Source: Aureimonas phyllosphaerae
GTDB lineage: Bacteria > Pseudomonadota > Alphaproteobacteria > Rhizobiales > Rhizobiaceae
Length of the DNA: 64,000 bases
Direction: 5' to 3'
NCBI RefSeq assembly: GCF_900113065.1
Contig: NZ_FOOA01000011.1
Location: 62,001 to 126,000, forward strand
This document shows, in pieces, positions 50,279 through 59,635 of the stretch. The position numbers and the translations under genes were made by a program. The notes under the pieces are model-generated. The model worked only from the letters and a program-made list of their open reading frames with translations, searched no databases and was not told where the DNA came from. Numbering within the stretch: position 1 is the stretch's first letter; each line of letters opens with the position of its first letter.

Positions 50279-51784
50279 ATGCCGATGCTCTCGTCCCGTC
50301 TCCTGAGACTGGCTGCCGGCGCGATCGTCTTCTTGGGCGTCGGATCGCAGGCCATGGCGGAGCCGCGGGATACGATCCGCCTCGGCATGAGCATCGAGCC
50401 CGCCGGCCTCGATCCGACGATCGCCGCCCCCGCCGCGATCGGCCAGGTCGTTTGGCAGAACGTCTTCGAGGGACTGACCCGCATCGACGCCGACGGCAAG
50501 GTGCTACCCCAGTTGGCGAAGGACTGGACGATCTCGGACGACAGCCGCACGATCACCTTTCGCCTTCAACCGGATGTGACCTTTCACAACGGTGCGTCCT
50601 TCGACTCGGGCACCGCGAAGTTCACGCTCGACCGGGCGCGCGGCGACACCTCAACGAACCCCCAAAAGCAGTTCTTCCAGGTCATCGAGAGCATCGAGAC
50701 GCCCGATCCCGGCACGCTGGTGCTGCACCTCAAGGAGCCGTCCGCCAACCTTCTATACTGGCTGGCATGGCCGGCTTCGGTGATGGTAGAACCGGGCTCG
50801 GCCGAGACGAACCGGTCGCAGCCGGTCGGAACCGGGCCCTTCCGCTTCGCCGAATGGCGACCGGGTGACCGGGTACGGCTGGAGCGCGCGGACCGGTACT
50901 GGGACGAGGCGAACCGACCCGCGCTCGCGAGCGCCGAATTCCGCTTCATCGCCGATCCGCAGGCACAGGCGACCGCGATCCGCTCGGGCGACGTGGACGC
51001 CATCCCCGAGTTCGTCGCCACGGAACTTTACAAGAGCTTCGAGGGCGACGAGCGCCTTGCCAGCGTCGTCGGCAACACCGAACTCAAAGTCGTCGCCGGC
51101 ATGAACGCGCGGCGAAAGCCGTTCGATGATCCGCGGGTGCGCCGTGCGCTGATGATGGCGGTCGATCGCGCCGGACTGGTCGAGGCGGCGATGAACGGAT
51201 TCGGCCAGCCGATCGGCAGCCATTACACCCCAAACGATCCGGGATACCGCGACCTGACCGGCGTCGCTCCCTATGATCCGGAAGCCGCCAAGGCGCTTCT
51301 GGCGGAGGCCGGCTACCCCGATGGTTTCAAGACCTCGATCCGCGTGCCGCAGATGTCCTACGCGACGCGTTCGTCCGAGGTCCTGCAGGCCCTTCTGGCC
51401 GAGATCGGCGTGACGATGGAGATCGTCCCGACCGAGTTTCCCGCCGTCTGGGTCGATCAGGTGCTGAAGGGCCATGACTTCGACATGACGATCGTCGCCC
51501 ATGCCGAGCCACTGGACATCGGCATCTACGCCCGCCCGAACTATTATTTCGGCTACGCGAACGAGGCGTTCACCCGTGAGAACCACGAAGCCGAGCGGGC
51601 GACGGACGAGACCGCGCGCCTCGAACACTACGGCCGCGCGCAGGAGATCCTGGCGCAGGATCTGCCGGCTCTCTACCTCTTCGTGATGCCCAAGCTCGGG
51701 CTTTGGGACAAGCGGTTGACCGGCCTGTGGGTCAACGAGCCGATCCCCTCGAACGATCTGACCGACGTCCGCTGGACGCAATGA
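50279..51784 (+). CDS. Family-5 (peptide/nickel-type) ABC transporter substrate-binding protein
   Basis: 501 residues, periplasmic. Signal peptide ending at AMA-E (about residue 25), then the family-5 pattern: IRLGMSIEPAGLDPTIAAPAAIGQVVWQNVFEGL, LAKDWTISDDSRTITFRLQPDVTFHNG, PVGTGPFRFAEWRPGDRVRL, NARRKPFDDPRVRRALMMAVDR and YDPEAAKALLAEAGYP. Ligands range from peptides to nickel and metallophores. The ribosome site is AAAGGGAGA. It is divergent from the siderophore-interacting gene, so a metal chelate is a possible ligand. Genes for two permeases follow, but none for ATPases. Confidence 0.88.
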   Translation: MPMLSSRLLRLAAGAIVFLGVGSQAMAEPRDTIRLGMSIEPAGLDPTIAAPAAIGQVVWQNVFEGLTRIDADGKVLPQLAKDWTISDDSRTITFRLQPDVTFHNGASFDSGTAKFTLDRARGDTSTNPQKQFFQVIESIETPDPGTLVLHLKEPSANLLYWLAWPASVMVEPGSAETNRSQPVGTGPFRFAEWRPGDRVRLERADRYWDEANRPALASAEFRFIADPQAQATAIRSGDVDAIPEFVATELYKSFEGDERLASVVGNTELKVVAGMNARRKPFDDPRVRRALMMAVDRAGLVEAAMNGFGQPIGSHYTPNDPGYRDLTGVAPYDPEAAKALLAEAGYPDGFKTSIRVPQMSYATRSSEVLQALLAEIGVTMEIVPTEFPAVWVDQVLKGHDFDMTIVAHAEPLDIGIYARPNYYFGYANEAFTRENHEAERATDETARLEHYGRAQEILAQDLPALYLFVMPKLGLWDKRLTGLWVNEPIPSNDLTDVRWTQ

Positions 51785-51798
51785 GCTGAACCAGCGCG

Positions 51799-52746
51799 TT
51801 GGCGGGCTTCCTCCTCCGGCAATTAGCGGGTTTTCTCGTCCTCCTCATTGCCGTTTCGCTTCTCGTCTTCGTCGTGTTCGATCTCCTGCCGGGCGATCCG
51901 GCGGCCGTCATGCTGGGCACCTCGGCGCGGCCCGACACGTTGGCGGCCTTGCGCGTCGAACTCGGGCTTGACCAGCCGGTGTTCCTGCGCTGGCTGGCTT
52001 GGCTCGGGGCAGCGACCATGGGTGATTTCGGGCGCTCCATCACCTACGGCATGCCGGTGTCCGGCCTGATCGCACAGCGGATGGCGGTCACCCTGCCGTT
52101 GGCGCTGATGGCACTTGCACTCGCTTTGGCGCTCGGCCTCGCCAGCGGCTTTCTCGCCGCTCGCCGACCGGGCGCTTGGGCGGACCGCGTCGCCGTCGTC
52201 TTCGCCCAAGGCGGCATGGCGGTCCCGAACTTCTGGATCGGTCTTCTTCTGATCCTCGTCTTCGCCAACACGCTGGGCTGGATGCCCGGCGGCGGCTTTC
52301 CGGGCTGGGATGCGGGGATAGCGAGCGCCCTGACCTCTCTGACGATGCCCGCCGTCGCGCTCGCCCTGCCGCAGGCCGCCGTTCTCTGCCGCGTCACGCG
52401 GGGCGCTCTTCTCGAGACGGCAAGCGAGGATTTCCTGCGCACGGCCCGCGCGAAGGGGCTTTCCGAGACCTCCGCCCTCCTGCGTCATGGCGCGCCCAAC
52501 GCGCTGCCGCCGATCCTTACCGTCGTCGGGTTCCAGTTCGCCTTTCTTGTCGCCGGCGCGGTGCTGGTCGAAAACGTTTTCGCCCTGCCCGGCCTCGGCC
52601 AACTCGCCTATCAGGCACTGGCCCAACGCGACCTCGTCACCATGCAGGCCGTGGCGCTTCTCCTGGCTGCGAGCGTCGTCTTGGTGAACGCACTCGTGGA
52701 TGCCCTTCAGGTCTGGGTCGACCCGCGAAGGCGAGCGCCGACCTGA
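51799..52746 (+). CDS. Peptide/nickel-type ABC permease, DppB/OppB-like
   Basis: 315 residues with six membrane helices. N-terminal LLVFVVFDLLPGDPAAVMLG and LGLDQPVFLRWLAWL are typical of DppB; the EAA loop is ETASEDFLRTARAKGLSET. It starts with TTG at 51799, as the only upstream in-frame ATG (51781) is followed by a stop. Its last base overlaps the next permease start (TGATG). Confidence 0.88.
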   Translation: MAGFLLRQLAGFLVLLIAVSLLVFVVFDLLPGDPAAVMLGTSARPDTLAALRVELGLDQPVFLRWLAWLGAATMGDFGRSITYGMPVSGLIAQRMAVTLPLALMALALALALGLASGFLAARRPGAWADRVAVVFAQGGMAVPNFWIGLLLILVFANTLGWMPGGGFPGWDAGIASALTSLTMPAVALALPQAAVLCRVTRGALLETASEDFLRTARAKGLSETSALLRHGAPNALPPILTVVGFQFAFLVAGAVLVENVFALPGLGQLAYQALAQRDLVTMQAVALLLAASVVLVNALVDALQVWVDPRRRAPT

Positions 52747-53564
52747 TGACGAGGCGTTGGAACCTCCGGCTCGCGATCGGCGGCTCGATCGTGGCCCTTC
52801 TGTCGATCGCAGCGGTTCTCGCGCCGTTCTGGACGCCTGTCGCGGCCCCGCTCCGGCTCCGGATCGGTGCGCGGCTCGATGCGCCGTTGACGGGCGGGCT
52901 TTTCGGTACCGACCAGCTTGGGCGGGACGTTCTGTCGCTTCTGATGCTCGGCGCCGGAAACAGCCTCGCCACCGCCGCGACCGCGATCCTGATCGCCGCC
53001 TGTCTTGGGGGTGTGCTGGGTCTGCTGGCAGCCGAGATCGGCGATCGCAGCGGCGGCGTTCTGATGCGGGCGACCGACGTTCTCTTCGCGTTCCCGCCTC
53101 TGCTCTCGGCCATGATGCTTGCCGCGGCGCTCGGCACCGGGTTCTGGAGTGCGACGGTGGCGATCGCGCTCTTCACACTGCCGGTCTTCGCGCGGGTCAC
53201 GAGCGCGACGACCGCCTCGGTCCTCGCCCGAGACTTCGTGACGGCCGCCCGCGCGCTGGGGCGAAGCGGCCCGGCGATCGCTCGGCGTCACGTCCTGCCC
53301 AACATCGCCGGGACATTGGCGATCCAGGTCTCGCTGCAGATGGGTCTGGCCATCCTGACGGAGGCCGGCCTCGGCTATCTCGGTCTTGGCCGACCGCCTC
53401 CGACGCCGTCCTGGGGCCGCATGCTGGCGGACGCGCAGACCTACATGGGATCGGCGCCGTGGTTGGCGCTGGCGCCCGGCTGCACGATCGCGCTCGCCGT
53501 GCTCGGGTTCAACCTGCTCGGCGACGGCCTGCGCGACTGGCTGGACCCGCGGACCCGACGCTAG
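52746..53564 (+). CDS. Peptide/nickel-type ABC permease, DppC/OppC-like
   Basis: 272 residues. The DppC landmark GTDQLGRDVLSLLMLGAGNSL is near residues 54-74, the EAA loop is RDFVTAARALGRSGPAI and the C-terminus reads LGFNLLGDGLRDWLDPRTR. It pairs with the preceding permease. The operon ends here, overlapping a convergent gene by 4 bp, without ATP-binding genes. Confidence 0.88.
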   Translation: MTRRWNLRLAIGGSIVALLSIAAVLAPFWTPVAAPLRLRIGARLDAPLTGGLFGTDQLGRDVLSLLMLGAGNSLATAATAILIAACLGGVLGLLAAEIGDRSGGVLMRATDVLFAFPPLLSAMMLAAALGTGFWSATVAIALFTLPVFARVTSATTASVLARDFVTAARALGRSGPAIARRHVLPNIAGTLAIQVSLQMGLAILTEAGLGYLGLGRPPPTPSWGRMLADAQTYMGSAPWLALAPGCTIALAVLGFNLLGDGLRDWLDPRTRR

Positions 53565-54262
53565 AAGCCGATGCGAGCGACAAGCGGCAGATGATCGGAC
53601 GCCGGCGCCGCAGCCGGCACGGCCTCGAGCGAATGCAGGGTAATGCCTTCGGATGCGTAGATGCGATCAAGGCATGCGAAGGGACGCCGGACCGGCCAAG
53701 TCGGCACCGGTCGATGCACCGGGAGCGCCGCCACGAGCGCATGATGAACCGGCCCCCTCCGGCGCCATTCGTTGAAGTCGCCAAGGGCGATGGTCGCGAT
53801 TCCGGGTTTCGCGAGCGAGGCGAGGAACGCGGCCTGCCGGGGCCGGGCGCGCGGGTCGAGCCCGAAATGGGCGGACAGAACCCCCAAGGCGCCGAGCGGT
53901 GTCTCGATCACCGCTTCGATCACGCCTCTCGGCTCGAAGCCGGGCCCCGGCAAAGCATGGGTCGTCACGCTCGCAGGAGGATAGCGCGACCACAACGCAT
54001 GGCCGTATTCGCGACCCGGCCGCCCGAAGAGGCGCGTTTCCGCCAGGTGCCCGCCGAGCGCTTCACGAACCCGCTCGAACGCATGGGGCAGGCGGCGAAG
54101 ATGCTCGCGGCCGTCGACTTCCTGCAGCGCCACGATGTCGGCGGCAAAGCTCCCGATGACGCGAAACGATCGATCGGGATCGGGACGTCGACCTTCCCCT
54201 ACGAAGCCGTGGAGGTTCCAGGTCGCGATGGTGAGGCTGTCAGTGCTGTCCGGTGCCGACAC
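53561..54262 (-). CDS. Endonuclease/exonuclease/phosphatase-family protein
   Basis: 233 residues. The DNase-I-like fold is recognised by IATWNLHGF (12-20), ALQEVDG, the ALWSRYPP strand, LSAHFGLD, ALGDFNEW and the C-terminal SDHLPLVARI, which carry the metal-binding and catalytic Asn, Glu, Asp and His. The substrate may be a nucleic acid or a phosphodiester lipid. Its start overlaps the sugar-transferase stop by 23 bp, so the two genes are in one - strand unit. Confidence 0.87.
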   Translation of the reverse strand: MSAPDSTDSLTIATWNLHGFVGEGRRPDPDRSFRVIGSFAADIVALQEVDGREHLRRLPHAFERVREALGGHLAETRLFGRPGREYGHALWSRYPPASVTTHALPGPGFEPRGVIEAVIETPLGALGVLSAHFGLDPRARPRQAAFLASLAKPGIATIALGDFNEWRRRGPVHHALVAALPVHRPVPTWPVRRPFACLDRIYASEGITLHSLEAVPAAAPASDHLPLVARIGF

Positions 54263-54803
54263 GATCCCCCCGTCCCTTGCCTGTGACCGTCTGGAGAATC
54301 AGGAGAATGTCGCCGAGGAAGCTGCGGGTCGCCAGATATCGCGCATCCGCCTCCGCCAGCCGCTCGGGTTGCGACATGTCGATCTCATGCACCTGCGCCA
54401 GACCGGTGATTCCCGGACGCAACGCATAGACGCCGCGGGCGCGCCGTGCCGCGATGACATCCGCCTGCACCGGCAGCGACGGCCGCGGACCGACGAAACT
54501 CATCTCTCCTTTCAGGACGTTCCAGAGCTGGGGCAGTTCGTCGAGCTTCCACTTGCGCAGAGTGGCGCCGAGATCCGTCACCGCTGAGACCGGCGTGTCG
54601 TGCGAAGCCGCGGAAATCGTGCCCTGGCGCATGGTGCGCAGCTTGTAGCAGGTGAAGACGCGCCCATTCCTTCCCACCCTCTCCTGCGCGAAGATTCCCG
54701 GACCGGGACTGTCGCGCCGGACGAGCGCGGCGAGGATCAGGATGACCGGACCGAACACGATCAAGCCCACGGCGCTTGCCAGAATGTCGAACACACGCTT
54801 CAT
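54240..54803 (-). CDS. Bacterial sugar transferase (polyisoprenyl-phosphate phosphoglycosyl transferase)
   Basis: 187 residues, the minimal catalytic module (PglC-like), with only one N-terminal hydrophobic segment ([21 protein letters not shown]) and none of the extra helices of WcaJ-type enzymes. Motifs: [45 protein letters not shown] and GPRPSLP. It adds the first sugar phosphate to undecaprenyl phosphate for exopolysaccharide or O-antigen synthesis. Divergent from the epimerase gene with a 51-bp gap. No other polysaccharide genes are here apart from that epimerase. Confidence 0.88.
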   Translation of the reverse strand: MKRVFDILASAVGLIVFGPVILILAALVRRDSPGPGIFAQERVGRNGRVFTCYKLRTMRQGTISAASHDTPVSAVTDLGATLRKWKLDELPQLWNVLKGEMSFVGPRPSLPVQADVIAARRARGVYALRPGITGLAQVHEIDMSQPERLAEADARYLATRSFLGDILLILQTVTGKGRGDRVGTGQH

Positions 54804-54854
54804 GGGTGGCGAGTGCCGCGAAAACGCGGCCAGGGCAAGTGGGGACGATCCGAC

Positions 54855-55787
54855 GTGCGCATTCTCGTGACAGGGGCCTCGGGCTTCATCGGCCGGCACC
54901 TCGTCACCCACCTGATCGAGCACGGCGACGACGCGATCGCAGTATCGCGCGGCCACGATGGCGTGCCGGGCGATCTGCGCAACATTGAGCAGTGGGACGG
55001 ATGGCCCGCGCGTCTCGATGCCGTAGTGCATCTGGCCGCGCTCAACCCCGCTCGCGGCGAGGCGGCGGCCAGCGACGACGCGGCGCTAATGGCGGCCAAC
55101 GTCTCGGCGACGAAGGCGTTGGCGGAGGCCGCGGCGCGGCGCGGCGTCCGACGCTTCGTCTACGCTTCGACAAATCTCGTTCATCCCCTGACGACTGAGC
55201 CGTTCGACGAGAGCGCACCGGAAAAGCCGCAGAACGCCTATGCAGCCTCGAAGCTGGCGGGTGAAACGGCGATGTGGCAGGGGCTGGAGGGCTCGAGCAC
55301 GGAAGGCGTCGTGCTTCGCCTTCCGCCCGTCTACGGGCCGGGCGGTCGTGGCGGCGTTGCGGCCCTGCTGCGCGTCTCCAGCCTTCCGATCCCCTTGCCA
55401 CTTGCTGCACCAAGCGCCAGCCGCAGCCTTCTCTCGATCGCCAACGCGGTCGAGGCGCTGACGTTGGCCGTGACCGCGCCCGGCGCGGCCGGCGGCACGT
55501 TTCTCGTCTGCGATGGCGAGCCCTGGAGCCTTGGAGAAATGGTCGCCTTCGCTCGTCAGGAGATGGGTCGCTCACCGCGCCTCTTCTCGCTGCCGACGCA
55601 CACGCTGGCACGCCTCGCGAGCCTTGCCGGACGGCGCAAGCAGTACGAACACGTGTTCGGATCGCTCGTCGTGGACGACGCCGCCTTTCGCGGCGCCGCA
55701 GGTTGGCATCCGCCGGAGACGACGGAGGACGGGCTTCGCCGAATGCTACGAGACCTCCACCTGAAACGACGCGGAAAGCGCCGGTAG
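54855..55787 (+). CDS. NAD-dependent epimerase/dehydratase (extended SDR)
   Basis: 310 residues with a GTG start. Nucleotide motif VTGASGFIGRHL (5-16), then HLAALNP, ASTNLVHP, YAASKLAGE (Tyr and Lys) and LRLPPVYGPGGRGG. It probably acts on a nucleotide sugar; position next to the sugar transferase supports a role in surface polysaccharide. Ribosome site weak (GGGGACG). The C-terminal third is variable, so the sugar cannot be named. Confidence 0.82.
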   Translation: MRILVTGASGFIGRHLVTHLIEHGDDAIAVSRGHDGVPGDLRNIEQWDGWPARLDAVVHLAALNPARGEAAASDDAALMAANVSATKALAEAAARRGVRRFVYASTNLVHPLTTEPFDESAPEKPQNAYAASKLAGETAMWQGLEGSSTEGVVLRLPPVYGPGGRGGVAALLRVSSLPIPLPLAAPSASRSLLSIANAVEALTLAVTAPGAAGGTFLVCDGEPWSLGEMVAFARQEMGRSPRLFSLPTHTLARLASLAGRRKQYEHVFGSLVVDDAAFRGAAGWHPPETTEDGLRRMLRDLHLKRRGKRR

Positions 55788-55795
55788 CGATCGTC

Positions 55796-55966
55796 ATGAC
55801 ACATGCTCCCATCGACCCCGCCAAGCTGAAGCGGCAGAAGCGGCTGGAAGAGACGCTGCGAGAGAACCTGCGCCGCCGGAAGGAACAGGCGCGGGGGCGC
55901 GCCGGGACGCCGGTCGGCGATCCCCTAGCCGAGGACGAGGTGCAGGCCGAAGGCGAGAGCGATTGA
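55796..55966 (+). CDS. Short basic coiled-coil protein, conserved hypothetical
   Basis: 56 residues: a strongly helical Lys/Arg/Glu core (KLKRQKRLEETLRENLRRRK) and a Pro/Gly/Glu tail. It resembles tiny conserved proteins in Hyphomicrobiales, but no function is known to me. It begins 8 bp after the epimerase stop and ends 78 bp before hemA, so it may be translated with the epimerase. No clear ribosome site; call of moderate strength. Confidence 0.6.
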   Translation: MTHAPIDPAKLKRQKRLEETLRENLRRRKEQARGRAGTPVGDPLAEDEVQAEGESD

Positions 55967-56014
55967 GCCACCGGCTTGGACATTCTGTCCGGGTGGACTT
56001 CGCGGAATGCGGAA

Positions 56015-56031
56015 TTTAGAACCCTTCTCAC
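56015..56031 (+). promoter_or_regulatory. Iron-control element (Irr/ICE box) upstream of hemA
   Basis: TTTAGAA-CCC-TTCTCAC at 56015-56031 resembles the rhizobial ICE consensus TTTAGAA-NNN-TTCTAAA; the left half is perfect and the right half differs by two bases. It ends 13 bp before the hemA start, within the ribosome-site region. Irr represses haem synthesis under iron limitation in rhizobia, so control of hemA by Irr is expected. Confidence 0.6.
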
Positions 56032-56044
56032 GAAGGAGTTCCGG

Positions 56045-57325
56045 ATGATCGACTACCAGTCCCACTTCGCATCCGCGATCGAGGCTCTCCACGCAGAACG
56101 CCGTTATCGTGTCTTCGCAGACCTCGAGCGCATTGCCGGCCGCTTCCCCGCGGCGATCTGGCGACACGAGGGCAAGGCACGCGAGATCACCGTATGGTGC
56201 TCGAACGACTATCTCGGCATGGGCCAGCATCCGGCCGTGGTGGATGCGATGCGTGGCGCCGTCGCCTGCATGGGATCGGGCGCGGGCGGCACGCGCAACA
56301 TCTCCGGTACGAGCCATCCGCTTGTCGAACTCGAAGCCGAGCTCGCCGACCTGCACGGCAAGGAAGCCGCGCTCGTCTTCACCTCCGGCTTCGTGTCGAA
56401 TGACGCGTCGATCTCGACCATCGCCAAGCTCCTGCCGGACTGCCTGATCCTATCGGACGAATTGAACCACGCCTCGATGATCGAGGGCGTGCGGCGTTCG
56501 GGCTGCCGCAAGCAGGTGTTCCGCCACAACGATCTTGCCCATCTGGAAGAACTCCTGAAGGCTGCCGATCCCGAGCGGGCGAAGCTCATCGTCTTCGAGA
56601 GCGTCTATTCGATGGACGGCGACGTGGCGCCGATCGCCGCGATCTGCGACCTCGCCGAGCGCTACAACGCGATGACCTACATCGACGAGGTGCACGCGGT
56701 CGGCATGTACGGCCCGCGTGGTGGCGGCATCACGGACCGCGAGGGCGTGGCCGGTCGCCTCGACGTGATTGAAGGCACGCTCGCCAAGGCGTTCGGCGTT
56801 CTCGGTGGCTACATTGCGGGCTCGCGCGCGCTGGTCGATGCCGTTCGCTCCTATGCGCCGGGCTTCATCTTCACCACCGCCCTGCCCCCGGCGCTGGCGG
56901 CTGCAGCCGCGGCCTCGATCCGTCATCTCAAGCAATCGGGCGCCGAGCGGGCCGGACAGCAGCGTCAGGTGGCGGAAGTGAAGCGCGAGCTGACCGGCGC
57001 AGATCTCCCGGTCATGCCGTCGGACACGCATATCGTGCCTCTCCTCGTCGGCGATCCCGAACTGTGTAAACAGGCCAGCGATCGGCTGCTCGACCGCCAC
57101 GGCATCTACATCCAGCCGATCAATTACCCGACGGTACCGCGTGGCACGGAGCGGCTGCGCATCACCCCGACGCCGTTGCACGACGACGCGCTGGTCGCCT
57201 CGCTGCGCGATGCACTGGTCGAGACGTGGAGCGCGCTCGGCATCCCATTCGCCTCCGAGCGCCCGGTGGAGGTGACGGTTGAGGATTCCGCCCCGGCCCT
57301 GGTTCTGGCGAAGGCTGGCGGCTGA
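56045..57325 (+). CDS. hemA: 5-aminolevulinate synthase (C4 pathway)
   Basis: 426 residues. PLP-dependent condensation of glycine and succinyl-CoA to 5-aminolevulinate, the first step of haem synthesis in alphaproteobacteria. [10 protein letters not shown] (51-60), the [15 protein letters not shown] loop, [12 protein letters not shown] and the PLP Lys248 in [13 protein letters not shown] all match. The start at 56045 follows GAAGGAG. Putative Irr box just upstream. The downstream convergent terminator ends it. Confidence 0.96.
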   Translation: MIDYQSHFASAIEALHAERRYRVFADLERIAGRFPAAIWRHEGKAREITVWCSNDYLGMGQHPAVVDAMRGAVACMGSGAGGTRNISGTSHPLVELEAELADLHGKEAALVFTSGFVSNDASISTIAKLLPDCLILSDELNHASMIEGVRRSGCRKQVFRHNDLAHLEELLKAADPERAKLIVFESVYSMDGDVAPIAAICDLAERYNAMTYIDEVHAVGMYGPRGGGITDREGVAGRLDVIEGTLAKAFGVLGGYIAGSRALVDAVRSYAPGFIFTTALPPALAAAAAASIRHLKQSGAERAGQQRQVAEVKRELTGADLPVMPSDTHIVPLLVGDPELCKQASDRLLDRHGIYIQPINYPTVPRGTERLRITPTPLHDDALVASLRDALVETWSALGIPFASERPVEVTVEDSAPALVLAKAGG

Positions 57326-57334
57326 CGACACGCG

Positions 57335-57356
57335 GGCGCCCGTTTCGGCGGGCGTC
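57335..57356. terminator. Terminator between hemA and the convergent AbrB-type gene
   Basis: GGCGCCCG / CGGGCGTC with one G-U pair and a TTTCGG loop in the 37-bp gap, positioned to end both convergent transcripts. Confidence 0.55.
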
Positions 57357-57362
57357 AGCCGA

Positions 57363-58481
57363 TCAGCGGTCGTTTTCGCTGTCATGGGCGGCCAAGTCCG
57401 GCGCGCCCTCCTTCCGCACGACGCTTTCCTCCGTCCGCGAGCGCGGCAGGCGACGGGCCAGGACGGGCACGATCAGCGCCAGTCCGACAAAGCGCACCAC
57501 GTGATGAGCCGCGACATAGGCCGGGTCGAGGTTGAACTGGAAGGCGAGGACCGTCAGCGCTTCAAGAGCGCCCGGCGCATAGGCCAGCGCGATCTTCCCG
57601 AAGGCGATCCCGAGAAGGACGAAGGCGACGAGCCCCGCCAGCCCCGACAGGCCGAGACCGATCGCAAAAGCGCCGAGCGAGGCTGTGAGCAACTCGCGCA
57701 TGGCGCTGCGATATTCCGGCTTCAGGCGCGCGCCGATCGAGCAGCCAAGGACGACAAGCGCTGGGATCGCGATCCAGTTCGGGATGGCGACCGGCGCGAT
57801 CTCCGTCCCATGCAGGAACGCGCTCGCAAACAGCGCGCCGAGGATCAGCCCGCCGGGCACGCGGCTGCGCATGCCGAGCCAGGCGCAAAGAGCGCACAGG
57901 CCGCCGAGGACGAGATATTGCAGCGGCGTTCCGATCCCGCCCCCCCGCAGCTGCCCCTCGACGGCCTGCGCCCCCTCGAGCCAAGCGAGAAGCGGTGTCA
58001 GCGCACCGATCAGAAGCAGGAGCCGCGTCGATTGCACGACGACGATCCGCGTCATGTCGGCACGCGTCTCCGAAGCGGCAGCCAGGACGAACGACATCGC
58101 GCCCGGTAGCGAGGCGAAGAGCGCGGTCTCCCGATCCCAGCCGAATACCCGCTGCAGGAACACCTTGGTCGCCACGACGATCAGGGCGACACCGACCATC
58201 TGGATGGCGAAGGACAGCGGCCAGAGGGCGAGTTGGTTGACGACGTCGGGCGTCACGCCAGAGCCTGCCTGAATGCCGAGCACGAAGAAGGTCAGGTCGC
58301 GCAGGCGGTCGGGCACACGAAGCCGCAGGCCCGAAAGTGTTGCGATGACGACGGCCAAGGTCGCCCCGAGGAGCCATGCGACAGGCAGGTTTGCAAAGGC
58401 CGCCAGCGCGCCGCCGACGGCGCCTATGGCGATCGTCAGCGCCGCCTGCGACAGGCCGGTCAAGGCTGTCGTCCGATCCAC
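57363..58481 (-). CDS. AbrB-family (PF05145-type) membrane protein
   Basis: 372 residues, about ten membrane helices in two internal repeats, each with a P-x-GG or P-G-A pattern (SLPGAMSFVLAAASE, RVPGGLILGALFAS, YAPGALEALTVLAF). Often labelled ammonia monooxygenase or regulator by mistake; it is a polytopic membrane protein, function unknown, possibly a transporter. The start is taken as a GTG at 58481, overlapping the aminotransferase end by 22 bp; the next good Met is further in. Operon with the aminotransferase and mscL on the same strand. Confidence 0.8.
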   Translation of the reverse strand: MDRTTALTGLSQAALTIAIGAVGGALAAFANLPVAWLLGATLAVVIATLSGLRLRVPDRLRDLTFFVLGIQAGSGVTPDVVNQLALWPLSFAIQMVGVALIVVATKVFLQRVFGWDRETALFASLPGAMSFVLAAASETRADMTRIVVVQSTRLLLLIGALTPLLAWLEGAQAVEGQLRGGGIGTPLQYLVLGGLCALCAWLGMRSRVPGGLILGALFASAFLHGTEIAPVAIPNWIAIPALVVLGCSIGARLKPEYRSAMRELLTASLGAFAIGLGLSGLAGLVAFVLLGIAFGKIALAYAPGALEALTVLAFQFNLDPAYVAAHHVVRFVGLALIVPVLARRLPRSRTEESVVRKEGAPDLAAHDSENDR

Positions 58482-59629
58482 TCTGCAAGCCTTTCGGCCG
58501 ATTCCTGGACCTGATCGAGGCGCCGATGGAAGCAGGCCCTGAGATGTCCCGGCGTTGTCGGGGCGAAGGCGGCGCCGGGCGCGAGCCCGACGAGAGCCTC
58601 GTCGGCAATGCGAAGGGCCGCCTGCATCCCGTCGGAAACGCCGTCGATCGCAAAGAACGCGTAGAACGCGCCGTTGGGCGGCGCGATCGACACGCGGTTG
58701 GTGGCCGCAAGCGTCGTCGTGAAGATGTGCCGCGCCTCGGCCGCTCGCGCGACCTGAGACTCGATGAAGGACTCGCCGTGTTCGATGGCCGCCACCGCTC
58801 CGCGCTGCATGAAGGCGGCGACGCCGGAATTTGAGTATTGAACGAGGTTCTCGATCAGCTGACCGAACTCGACGGGCGCCTCGATCCATCCGACGCGCCA
58901 GCCGGTCATCGCCCAGTTCTTCGAGAACGAATTTACGAAGATCAGGGCGTCCTCGTCGGTCATCGCGTCGTGGAACGAGGGCGCACGCAAACCGGCGTAG
59001 AAGAAGCGGCTGTAGATTTCGTCCGCCACCACGAAGATTCCGGCGTCGCGCGCGATGGCGAGGATGGCTCGGATCGTCTCCGCGTCGGCGGTCCAGCCGG
59101 TGGGGTTGTTCGGCGTGTTGACGAAGATCGCGCGGGTTCGAGGCGTGATCGCCTCACGCAGACGATCGAGATCGAGCGACCATTGCGTTCCCGTCCACTC
59201 CAGCGCAACCTCGACCGGCCGTGCCCCGGTGACGCCGGCCGCTGCTGCGAAGTTCGGCCAGAGCGGGGAGACGAAGACGACCTCGTCGCCCTCACCCGCC
59301 AGCGCCGTGAGAACGAGCTGAATCGCGTGCATGCCAGAGCCGGTGACGAAGATACGCTCGGGCGAAGTCGGGCGGGTATAGAGGCGCTCGGTATAGCCCG
59401 CGATGGCTTGCCTGAGTTCCGGGATGCCGCGCTGCCAGGTGTAGAAGGTCTCGCCGCCGCGCAAGGCTTCCGCGGCCGCCTCGGCAATGAATGCCGGCGT
59501 CGACAGGTCGCCCTCGCCGGCCCAGAGTGGAATCAGGCCCTCGCGCCCCCGGGCATGGTTGATGACGGCGACGATGCCGCTTTCAGGCGCGGCGAGCGCG
59601 GCCGGACGCAGACGCTGGAGAAGGCTCAT
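58460..59629 (-). CDS. PLP-dependent aminotransferase (fold type I, class I)
   Basis: 389 residues. PLP Lys in SFSKNWAMTGWRVGW, NTPNNPTGW for the cofactor carboxylate contact, VADEIYSRFFYAG and the phosphate site at GSGMHAIQLVL. It is in the aspartate/aromatic aminotransferase group; the amino donor is unknown. It follows mscL by 110 bp and precedes the AbrB-type gene with a 22-bp overlap. A long hairpin sits immediately before its start codon. Confidence 0.88.
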   Translation of the reverse strand: MSLLQRLRPAALAAPESGIVAVINHARGREGLIPLWAGEGDLSTPAFIAEAAAEALRGGETFYTWQRGIPELRQAIAGYTERLYTRPTSPERIFVTGSGMHAIQLVLTALAGEGDEVVFVSPLWPNFAAAAGVTGARPVEVALEWTGTQWSLDLDRLREAITPRTRAIFVNTPNNPTGWTADAETIRAILAIARDAGIFVVADEIYSRFFYAGLRAPSFHDAMTDEDALIFVNSFSKNWAMTGWRVGWIEAPVEFGQLIENLVQYSNSGVAAFMQRGAVAAIEHGESFIESQVARAAEARHIFTTTLAATNRVSIAPPNGAFYAFFAIDGVSDGMQAALRIADEALVGLAPGAAFAPTTPGHLRACFHRRLDQVQESAERLAEWIGRQP

Positions 59630-59635
59630 GTGGGC

